Assembly (NCBI GenBank): GCA_002633025.1
Contig: NMRB01002149.1
Coordinates: 9,772-73,771 of the forward strand
Source: Notospermus geniculatus
Lineage: Eukaryota > Nemertea > Pilidiophora > Heteronemertea > Lineidae
Length of the DNA: 64,000 bases
Direction: 5' to 3'
Made by a program: the position numbers and the translations under genes. The notes below the pieces were generated by a model. That model was not told the origin of the DNA and made no database searches. It was given only the letters and a program-made list of their open reading frames with translations. This document shows, one piece after another, positions 25,401 to 37,400 of the stretch; the first letter of the stretch is position 1, and each line of letters opens with the position of its first letter.

Positions 25401-28400
25401 NNNNNNNNNNNNNNNNNNNNNNNNNNNNNNNNNNNNNNNNNNNNNNNNNNNNNNNNNNNNNNNNNNNNNNNNNNNNNNNNNNNNNNNNNNNNNNNNNNNN
25501 NNNNNNNNNNNNNNNNNNNNNNNNNNNNNNNNNNNNNNNNNNNNNNNNNNNNNNNNNNNNNNNNNNNNNNNNNNNNNNNNNNNNNNNNNNNNNNNNNNNN
25601 NNNNNNNNNNNNNNNNNNNNNNNNNNNNNNNNNNNNNNNNNNNNNNNNNNNNNNNNNNNNNNNNNNNNNNNNNNNNNNNAGTATAAACAAAAATAATTTT
25701 TGGTACATATAATTTCAAATCAAAACTCTTACTCGTTTGTTTCTCCTTCCACCCTTGCATTGTACTGTTGTTTATAATGGCTATAAGCTGTCTGCAGCAC
25801 CCAAACATCCACGCAGTTAGATTGAAATCCTGGATGCTGGGTGATGCACTTAATGTTGCCTCCATGGTCATCATTGAATACTGTGATCTTCGCCATTATT
25901 TGGTCCTTTTCTCTGCAGCAAGCATTCTCTTCTGGGGTCTCCATCAATTCACACTTCTCACAGTCACACCTGGAGTGAAAAAGAAGGAATATGTATATAG
26001 GGCCTAGGCCAAATCAGCTAGACCTAGCCTAATTACATTGCCACATCCTAACACAACGCCCAGGCCTATTGTATTAGGCCTACTGTCATCTGATGTTGGC
26101 CACTGACATGGCATGAAACTGTGTTGTGCATGTGTGTGCACTCATGCACTGGCACTGCCATACATTGATTCATTGAATTGATCGGGCGTTCATTCTCAAC
26201 AGATTTGGAGAATGAATGCAGAAAAGAATCGAAGCATGTCGGGTAGGCCTAGCAACACCTGAGTGAAGTAGGATTGGGACAAGGCCAGTAGGCCTAGGTC
26301 AGTTAGATATCATGGATAGGCCTGTTGATCATCGGCTGAGACTACGATCACTTACCAGTCGGTGTCTTCCATCCGCCGACGCCAGAACCCGTCGTCGTCC
26401 GAATCCTCTCCCTCCTCATCGGCATCATCGCTCGTTTCCTCAATCGATATGTCCAAAACTGGCTCAAACTGATATGCCTGAATACCACCAGTCATATCTC
26501 CATTATCGTCTCCATAATCAGATATGTCAAATGACGATAAATCTGAACTTTTTTCACTGCAATCTGAATCGTAGTCCGCCATGTTTCATGTGTTTACTGC
26601 TGTGCTGTCGCGAGTGTTATGATTGAGGTTGTACAATTTCATACGTCACGGACTGTAGATGGCGCTGGGGGTACTATTTTCTCTCCACTTCGCAGCAGTC
26701 GACGCAAACAACGCGGAATTCGGTGCAAACTTCGCCGTAATTACTCATCAGCGTGTAAAAACTCAGGAAAACCGCCACAATTCTTTTGTAACCACCAAAA
26801 CATACTCAGAAATGCGAAATTGCACTGCAGTACCCTAGAGGCTCTTTAATAGAGGATTGGAATGACCCACTTATAACCAGAGGGGTACAAGGTGCAATTA
26901 GGTCTGTGGCTCAGATGTAAGTAAAGTTTTTGTAAAATGAGTCAAAGTGGGAAGGTGTATTTCTGCAACAAATTTTCTAAGGCACCGGTAATGGTCAGTG
27001 TACTACTGTACTTTGCCCAAATACCGTCCCTAGCAAACATTGAGTCATCGAGTGGTCGCGTCACGTCGAGTCGATTACCACAAGCCCACCCGAACAATAG
27101 ATAAACGTAGTCGTATGGCCCAACCGGGCGCTTGCAGAAGCTCACTAGTGTCGAGCTGTGTCGTCGCCAACTATTACGGGTCGGTTCCCGCCCACCCATT
27201 CATCCATTCAGCTATAGTCGCGTTGTATGTCGACACTGGCAGCGACGAAGTAGTACCAGCGCGGTGGCGAATATGGCCAATCACGACACCGGAATTTAAT
27301 GAGGTCTGACGATTTATAGCATAAGTTATCTGTAAGGTCACAAACTCGCCAGTTTATTGGTCTTTGGTGGAAATTTTCTAATGGCCGGTCACGACCGTTC
27401 CAAGTAATGCATTTCATGGTAATCATACTAACTGGGTCAATTTGATACGCCATCTGACGGTGCTACGAACGGCGCAACGTAGAGTCCGTGACCTAGATCA
27501 CGCAGATATGCAAATGAGTTGTTGTGATCATGAATGTATCAACAGTGTACGAAGACGTGGTGGAACGGTCGTGCGGTGTACACGATCAATCATTTTCATC
27601 AAACTTTTTCGTCAATCATTTTGGTCAAATTTTTATGTAAAGGGCCCCGCCATACACGGTCAATCATTTTCATCCAATCTTTCACAAAATGGCATTACAA
27701 ACCCGTCCAGTTGCATAACCTCCATTCATAAAATGACATTCGTAATCAGAAAACTCTAATTCAGGAGGGTTAATCGTTCAATAAATATCCATGCCCGCCA
27801 TACACGGTCAAATTTTATCAATTCGTCATTCAAAAATAGGACGGGCTCTATTCCATCAATCTTTGATTGACGAAAAATATTTCATCCAATTTCCAGCCAT
27901 ACACGATCAATCTTTTTGGTCAAATTTTTTTCATCCAACTTTGGGGGATCGTGTACAGCGGGCATAAGTCCAAAAACTAGGCCCACAAAGGGAGGCCTAG
28001 GATGAATGAATGATCATGGTTGATCTTGAGGACGAGGCATCAAAGAACCAAATGACTGAGTCCAAACCACAAAAATGTGATGCATATTTTAGAACCATGA
28101 ATTACCCCTGGCCGGATTTTGTGGAATTGATCAATAAGGGTCTATTACAGTTGATGCCTCCCAAAATCAATCCATGTGCACTTGGCCGAGAACTTGCCAT
28201 AAAATGATCTGACTTTTATACCATTCATCCTATGGCATGCCTCCCTTTGTGGGCCTAGTTTTTGGACTTAGAAAATTTCCAGGGAAGACCAATAAACTGT
28301 GAACTTCCTGTATACATGTACTCGTTAAGCGACGCCAGAGATGACATGATTTGTAATTGTTTCAGATCCCTGCGAAGAGCTCAATAAATTCGAACAAAAA

Positions 28401-31400
28401 GCATCCGAAATCCAGTATGGAATGATACCCAGGACTCTATCTGATGGAAAGAGATATGTTCGCCATGGGACCGAGGTTAACTTTACCTGTAAGCGAGGTT
28501 ATCAGGTGAAGCATAACGTCCACAGTGGGATCGTCGAGTGTCGAACTGGACGATATTATGACCAACAACAGGAACAAAGCCAACTTTGTAAACCAGGTGA
28601 GAGAGAGAAAGCTTACTGTAGACTGATGTTGATCGTAAGAGATCTTCATTTTCTCACAGGCACGGATCCAGAGGGGGCGGGAGGGACGTACCCCCCCCCC
28701 CCTATTTTGGCAGAGCAATGATTTTTTTAGCAAGAAATATTCGATTCACGTTTAACTCATCTGGTCAACACCAGGTGTCTCTGTGGTGTGTCACGATGGC
28801 GGGAATAAAGATCGTATGTTGATATCCATCTGATCATCGTGATTGATCCCGATAGCCCAAGCTTGGTGTCAGAAGCTGGGAGTCGCTCATGTCGGAAGCT
28901 GAACATTCTAGGGACTGAATTTGGTAACTCTGAAGTGCCATCCATTACATTTACATCCCTTAGGCTCCACTGACCCATTGGACCCCTGTGAAACACGTTT
29001 CAGAGGGGTCCGATTTGGAGAGCTGAGATGTTAACTTTGCGTAATCATGTGTAATCCTATTGTTTTCCTTCTCTGCCTGATTTATAACAAAATGGAAAAT
29101 AGGCTGTTGCCTTGCCGGAAAGTTATGCAGTTGAACAGAGAATTCTTTGTTATATCAAAAAACTGCTTGAGATTTTCAAATCCGATGAATATTAACGATT
29201 TTACAATGCTGAATTTGTAGCCTGTTTGGGCCGTAACCATTATGCATTCCCCCTTGCCTTGATACACAATGCTTGCTTGATCTGCCCTACTTAATAGTGG
29301 ATTGGCATGACTCACATATAACCAGAGGGGTGCAAGGTGCAATTAGGTCAGTGGCTCAGATTAACCAGGTGATGTAAGATTATGTAAAATTAGTCAATGT
29401 GGGAAGGTGTATTCATGCTGTAAATGCTCCCTTTACTGAGTTGGACTGTTTTACGCAAAGATCAAAGGGCCGATGGGGTAGCAATTAAGACCATAGGTGT
29501 GAAAACAGTGACATAAGGACCCTAATTAGCCCTAATTAAGGGCCTGGCTGAAATATCAAAGTCACTTTTCTTGCAATATGTTTCAAATTCAAACAGTATC
29601 AATTTATTTCAAATGCTCTAAGTAGCAGAATACTTCAACAACGAAGGAAATCCGCCAACAAATAAAGATTTTACAACATTTTTTGTAAGCATTCACTCAT
29701 CTGCATATCAGAAAGTCTGTTTCATTTACGAGATCGTACAGCTTCGCCATCTAGTGGCAGAGATATAACGCAATGTAGTTTCAATGAAAGTGACCGAAAC
29801 TCACGATTAAAATCCGCTGTCTATGTCTGCACGGGCTGAGAAAGTTCACCATCAAAAGTCAATAACGTAAGATGACAATGTAATAATTCTCATTTCATTA
29901 TCAGAGAACGATCAAATCAGTGGATTGATGTGTCATTTTGATTCCAAAGTGGTCGATTTTTGCAATGAAACAGGGGGTTTCCTTGGGAATTCCCGCCTTT
30001 TCGCTGGCCTGGAGCACGCTGTCCAACCATCAGAAGCAGTTCTTGAATATTTAATATTTACCCTATGACCTTTCAAGGACCATCATCTGATTGGCCTATT
30101 CAATATTGTGTCAACGGTCACAAATACCAAGCCCACCACCCAAGTGGCAGCCTCGTGTTCAGGTATGACAGGTATTCATCAAACACTTTGTACTGCCAGT
30201 TCAATATAACGTTTGTGTCGCGTGGCCTGAATGAAGGATTCTGTCCATTCTAATCTTCCCCTAAATTCCAAACTTCTGAACCTGGATACTCATCAACATG
30301 ATCAGACCCATTTACTTCTTCTAGGCCTACTACCGCACACCCCTCTCAAACTAATGGAACGGCCCACCTCAAGCAAAAACCGCGTCATCGTGTGCTACAT
30401 GTATTTTTAGCCGCTGGCACATGAAACAAACTGGGACAAACTTTTTGATATGGCTATTCCTCACAATGAGTATACCTCTCAGCTGTTATAATACAATTGG
30501 TATGAATGAACCAAGTGTTTCCTGATTGGCTGTGCTGGTGCTGTCAACCATACTATATGGGCCCACTGTCTTTGAGGTGCAATGGTGGTGTGGGAGAGGG
30601 GAAGTTTTGTGGGACAGTGTGAGAGTGACCTGAAAAAATGTGATGAAATAGTGTCAAAATATTTGAATAGCAGGGATTTCAGCAGCACTCTGTTCCATTT
30701 GATGAAGAGAGTAATTCGTGGAGCAAATGTCCTCAGTCCTAGTTAGTTGAGCACTTCATAGGCCTTCTTAGATTGCATTCTCCACATAACAAAATTGAGT
30801 CACGCAATATGAGTATATTCTAACATTTAAAACTTTCTACACTATGCCTGAATGGTGTCAACAAAATCCTCTTTTTTGCTCTGTGGATCATTTCCCCCTC
30901 CTTAAAGGAGCTGGACGTCGAAGTTGTAAACACGATATTCACTAGTCTCGGTCACCCAGCCGCTCGGTCACCTAGCCGAATCTGAGGATCGAACGTTTGT
31001 GTCGCAGCCACACAGGTGGCAGCACAGCGTGGATACAGAACCAGTGAGTGGTAGAGTGAGTTGCATTGGACCGGGCACCAGTCTAACGATCACGGGGCGC
31101 TACTGGTGCTGCCACCTTCACGAAGGAATAAGACTAGTTTGCCGACCACTGTTTGTAAACAAACTGGTTTGTTTACAACTTGGACGTCGAACTCCTTTAA
31201 CTGCTCATACATTCTTTTGCAGACAAGCATTGCCATCAATATGGTGAAGTTTGAATAAAATTGGCCCATACATAAAGCTTCCTTAGAGCAAAATAACTTT
31301 TTACATTTTCAGCAAAAATTTCTATCCTCAAAGTCAACTTTCTCCCCAAACGACCATGTTGCAGTTCCAATCAAACTTTGCCACGTACAAGTACTGTTTT

Positions 31401-34400
31401 AATACACAATTGGGCCGTTTAGACGACAGTCAAAAATCCGCATGCGATCCAATCGAATCCGATTGTAGTTCAAAACTCTTGCGTGTAAACGCTACCCAGT
31501 GTGGTCTAATGTGGGCCAATGTGGATTTAAAATGAACCACCGATTTTGCTGGTCCCGAATCCACATTCGACTGCATTAGACCACATTGAACCACATACGA
31601 CCAGATTAAAATTCTCGTCTAAACGCAAATGAGACCCGAATCCGGATTCATTCATTCTACCTCCGCGCATGTGTATTGATGTGGTTTTTCTTCCTCCACT
31701 GGCCGCACTCGCTGTGGAGAGTTCCACAAGGGTAATTTAAAGCTGAACTGCATGAACAAAAACTGGAGATCCGAGCACTAAAAAAAGACCACCACGCCAC
31801 GGTGGTGGTCAAGAGAAATGCAAACGACCAAAAGGCACTTTCAAAACACCTCCGAAACATGATAGACTACCAGGCTATTTGGTGGCGCCACTGTATTCAC
31901 CCTGAGTCTGTCAATGGAGCAACATCAAGACATGGCATCCAGTGACGTCTGCAGGTCGAAGGCATTAGGTTGTTACCGAACCAGAGAGTAAAGTCGGTCG
32001 CTATTCTATAGTATTCACGTCTTGTTGACATTTATGGTGTTACCAAAGCACCAGTTGAAAACATTTATGCATTCAAAAACAATACAACACTCATCTGACG
32101 TATATGAACGTCATCAGATATCATAATGTATAGGTTGAGGATAATTCTTATTTGATTTCTTTGGTGATAATTACCACAATTAATTAAATATTCTTTCTCC
32201 AAATACACACACATTGCGCGAGTCATGTATGCATTATTGCTCATATCAAGTACATTGCGTTTCTGTGAAAATAAAACACAACACGATGGGTTTGCGAAGG
32301 TTGGCTTCAGTTCTATTGACAGCGAGTAATTCTGGGTTGGTGGTCAAACTTATCGTGGTTGGTATGGTTCAGGAAGGTGACATTGGATGATAAGGGATTA
32401 TCACCAATAATCCGACACTACATCATGTAGAGAACGACCAAACATGGTGCTGTTTACCTCCGACTGAGAGGAAACTCAACCGTCCATGGCCATCAGAGGC
32501 ATGCCAGGGACTTTATGTAGATAAATGATTTCAGTCATCTCTTCCTACACAAGGATTCCCTCTGCCTCGTGTCCTGGTGATGCTAAAGGGAGTGACACCA
32601 CTGGGCAGTCAGAGTGGCACACTGGAAACATCGGCGACTACCGGTATGTCACCTCCGAGGTTCCAGGTTTAATCCCAGTCAGGCCCACTCTCCAAGTAAT
32701 AGAGGGTGTCTCTCTTATGACAGTGCAGATTTTCTCCAGGCACTCTGGTTTCCTCCTGCTGTACATCAAATTCGCCCAGTGTTGTCTACATGTACATGTA
32801 TAGAGACACGTGCGTTAAATCCAAAGCTGATGCCAGGGGTTAGTGACGCGACCGCCATATTGTCAGAAAGCGAACGACCCCTGGGAACGAGGTTGGTGTA
32901 GAGGGCGTCTCTCTTATGACAGTGCAGGTTTTCTCCAGGCACTCTGGTTTCCTCCTGCTGTACATCAAATTCGCCCAGTGTTGTCTACATGTACATGTAC
33001 ATGTATAGAGCTAAAATAATGCCATATTTGGCACTTACCCATATCAGTTCTTGATTCGTCAATACCAAGAGCATATCTAACTGAATCAATTCCCAAGAGT
33101 TGACATCTTGCCACAAACAACAAAAGCAAGCAAAATCTCATTAGTGAACACATCCCTCAGGGAGACACCTTTCAAATACCTTGTGACACAAACAAAATTA
33201 TTTTGGTCAGAATACAGGGCTGACCTATACAACTCCAAGATCGATTGACGATCTTAGAAGATGTCCGTGAATCTTATTTTTGACAGGATACAACAAGGAA
33301 TCAAGAAATTGATTGAAGACAGAGGTCAAGGACAGTAATGGAGCCACATTTCCAACCTTCCTTTCATCTTCCACCAACCATCGTTTCAGATTCTACCATG
33401 TTCCAGGAATTTCATTTGACAATGTTTTACTTCCTAGATGGGAACTCGACTCTAAAGTTAGACACAGCAAAAAAGCATCTGGTTCAGCTTTCACATCCTC
33501 TTCAAGCAGTCCGCCCTGACCATCTAATTTGTTGCCAGTGAACATCTGACTCCAGTTGCATACCGAGGATAAGGTATTTCCAACCGAGTTCTATCAGTGT
33601 TAAAACTGAAGCCACTAAATGAACCATCAGCTGTTACTGGACACTCTTGAACCAAAATGCTAGCGCATTACTCACAATGTTACCCAGGTCATGACTACAC
33701 CTTGGCAATGAAGTAACTTCATTAGTTCCCACCATCATCTGGTGCAGGGGTAGTTACAAAATCAGACAGTGTGACCACAGTTAACCCAGGCCATGACATT
33801 ATAACAGTCATTCATTCAGTAATTTTCTGAGAAAGTCTCTATCCATGACCTTCCACCTCATCACCAGCATCACAATATATATATGCTGGTTGGACTTGGG
33901 AGTATGTCAGTCAATCATCAATGAGTATGATTGACACTTTTCAATCACATCACATCCATTTACTTAGTATGGCAAACTGTGTATGTCACTCAAAATTAGG
34001 AGTAAAGAGTCACCCAATCACATAAGTTATGTAAGCCAATGGACAGGTTTTTCGTAATGTTCATAGCTCAGCAACAAGGTCAGACCACTTGTATGGGTAT
34101 GGACCATATCATCAACATCTCAGTCAGAGTTGCAGATGAAATGAGGAACCCGCCCTGCGGTTTATCCCGACAGGTCGGCGCTGCGAGCGATTGTACCGAA
34201 ACGACATCATTGACGTTGTTTTAGGTGTTGACGTTGCGTCATGAAAAAATTTCCTGTACATTTTTCTACAGGAAGAATGACACGAATGACGTTGTCCTTA
34301 TCGCTATCGGATCTCTTAATTTTAAGAAAAAAAGGAATGAGTTAAAAAGAAAATTTCATCTGCTACACGATGATGTAAGTTTTACTGCCATGCGACCAAC

Positions 34401-37400
34401 ACAAATGGTTTATTTTCACGCCAGAAATAAATGGAAATAACGTTAGAAAAAAGAGATTTCGGTCACATCGCTCGCAGCGCCACGTTGTGACGTTAGTGTG
34501 CGGGTTCCCCATTGATTTTTAATCAGGCAGCATTGGCACCTGTCACCCTCTAGGTTCCAGGCTCAATCACAGGTTGTGGTAGACTGGGTGAATGATTCTC
34601 TTCGTTGGGCACCCTGATTTACTCTGTTGTTCATCACTAATTAGATTTGCCCCAGTGTGGTCTATAATACCATATTTTGGCACGCAGGCAGCAATCGATA
34701 GCTCTCCATCCAATATTTTTCATTCGTCAAATAAAACACGAACCAAGCCTGGATCAAAATTCATATGTAGGATAGTGTAAGAACAATGGTATTATATCAG
34801 CAGCTGTTTGGTTCCCCGTGTTATCCTCTCCCTTGGTCTTTGAGCAGGATTACAACTAGGACAACAACATTATCGATATCTAAATCAGTTTTAAAGTACA
34901 ACACCTCAAAATCTTCTTGCAACAGAGAATGGAATAGATGGTGGACACAGTGCGAAAAAATAGGTTCTGTTCAAGCACTCTCAACGCCTTGTAATTTGTA
35001 TTCACATAAATTCTAGTACTTGCACTTTTAGCATTAGGTACAAGGTAAACCAAGTCTTGGAGAGTGATGCACTGATATGATCTTCACACTTACCAAGTCC
35101 AATCTGCACAAATCCAGTGATGATAATGAGAACCAATGCCAATACCTTGGCGTAGGTGAATATGTCTTGCACCCTCGTCGCCCATTTCACATCAAAACAG
35201 TTGACAAACGTCAGAACAGCTGAAAAATACAAGATGGTACAAAATTCATGCAATTTGTAATATAAGGTCAATGCTGATAGATGGAGCAACCAAGTAGTAT
35301 TGAATCACCATAATTCATAGGCCTACTACATGTAGGCCCAACTCCATAGAGTTTCTCACTGGATAATTGATTGCACAGGTTCTGTGCACAGCCATCAAAT
35401 TTCCATGTTTGGAGAGAGACTAATCGATATTTCATGCTTTACAAGTACTTAAACTCATAGTGACATAACCATGATTGGATGGTAAATTCCCACGCAATTC
35501 ATTGAGTTTCAGGAGGAAGACAGCTGGTATTGGACAATTAATTCCATCATACATAAGGTACCCCTACTTGCTTTTCCCCAACTGGCCAATCATCTCTGAC
35601 AAAATTTTGTCAACGTTGCCCAACACAAGACATGGGCAGACAAATCGTCTCGACTCTTGTGTGGTTGTCCAGAAGTGTCTCAAGACACCATCCATACAAA
35701 ATTACATTCCTGGACATATGTCTGGCGATGACCACCTCAGCTGGTCATGGATATGTTTCAGAACCCGTCCCCCTCCCCCACCCCCCAACGCAAGGCCAAA
35801 TGCTCGCGATGGATTGTCATACTTACTGATGCAAACAACAGCTAATAACACAACCACAACTTGTGGCTGGTCACAACCGGGAAACAACGGCTCAACAACG
35901 TAGTATGCAAACGTCAGAGCCACAATTGCCTGTGAGCATGGCCGGACAATCATACACTCCACCCACAACCTCAGGAATGCCAGAAAGGGTCCGAAGGCTT
36001 CTAAAATGTAAGCATAATCTGCTCCTGAACGTGTGATGCTCGTGCCAAGTTCTGCATAACAATAGGCTCCAACCATGGAGAAGAGTCCACACAACACCCA
36101 TACAACAAGGGATAAGCCAACACTGCCACAGTGAAGTAGGACACCCCGAGGGCTCACAAAAATTCCGGATCCAATAATGCTTCCAACAATCACAGTGACT
36201 CCATTTATTAAGGTTATTTTTGGCTTCAAATTCACCGTTTCCGAATAAACAGTGGTGTTGCTTCCAATGAGATCATCTTGCTCTGGTACAATCAAATGAT
36301 GTCCATTGACTCCATTCTGGTCCACTTTAGCGTAATTTGCCTTTGAGGGCGACTTTGAAGGCGGTTTGCTGTTAGTGTTGGCAGCCATGATGTGAAGCTG
36401 ATGAAATACCCTTTTCCCGGTAGATTGCTGTGTGTAGTAGTGTACGGTCTGTACGTTTTATGGAAACGCTTATCTTGATCTGAGAAAAAGTCACTGACTA
36501 CAGCGACTTTGAAAAGAAATCGAGTGTCACAACTGACGACAGTCTTTTGAACTATCTTTTGTCACCTTCCGATCCGATATATGTAATCAAATTGTTCAGA
36601 AATCGGGAAAATTATCAGGAATGTTGATCCACGTGTATCACTTTGGCCGTGGTAACCCAATATGCAAGCACTTTCCGCGCTTGCGTAGAAGTTGATGACG
36701 TCACTATGTTGTCTGGCTGGCACATTGCCAGCACACCCCGGTAATCGGTATGTTTTTCCTGTCGTCAATTTCGAATTCCCTTCGATTAATTTTGACTTCG
36801 TTTGAGTTGGTAAAGACACGTGAAGACACAATCACGAATCGTAGCCTATCATTTGGCATAAATAACAAAAACTGATCAGTGATCATCTGCCTAGTAGTAA
36901 TCCACTTTGCGCCACTCAGACAACGAGGTCAGAGAATCACCCCTTTTTTCAATGGGAATTCCCAGAACTGTGACGTTACTTCGCAACAGCCAATCAATGC
37001 CAAAACATTCCAGCGCGGGAAATTTTCCTGAATGGGTGTATTTTTATACTATACACGGAAGTGATTGTAAACAATGATGAAATCGCTCTCCACGTGGTTT
37101 CGAATGCATTCGCGACCTCGCAATTCGAAACCAGACATGGTGATTTGAAAGAGCCTCTCAGTGTGTGGTTATTCACTCGCTGGACCAGATCAGGCCGGTC
37201 GAGCAGATTAGGCATTTGCTTGCATTTTTTACTGTTTTGGCGATTATTTGGGTTTGGGATAGGGGTTATTCGTGACTCGTTGTGTGATGAAATTCTTTCT
37301 CAAACAGAAGGGACGCAAATACGACGGTATCAAAGGGGGTCGGAATTGTTGATTAGCCCGAGTCTTTATTCCATTGCTCGCTGATTTCCAACTTCCCTGA

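Larger units (their letters stand above)
17450..26845 (+). mobile_element. Kolobok-superfamily DNA transposon (9.4 kb)
   Basis: TTAA target duplications at 17446-17449 and 26846-26849 flank inverted ends AGAGCCTCTAGGG and CCCTAGAGGCTCT. A TTAA target together with a THAP zinc-finger transposase defines the Kolobok superfamily (established knowledge). A further match, GACGTATGAAGTTGTAC near 17648 against GTACAATTTCATACGTC near 26630 on the other strand, extends the similarity of the two ends. The element carries a decayed transposase on plus and an apparently intact P2X7-ballast-like gene on minus, starting 263 bp inside the right end. It also contains SINEs, a 126-bp minisatellite and an N gap. 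It sits in the SLC7 intron, in the orientation opposite to that gene. Confidence 0.85.

Noticed and set aside
24828-25874. Long open frames across the N run on both strands
   Set aside because: They consist almost entirely of unknown residues over a 711-N gap and have no biological meaning.
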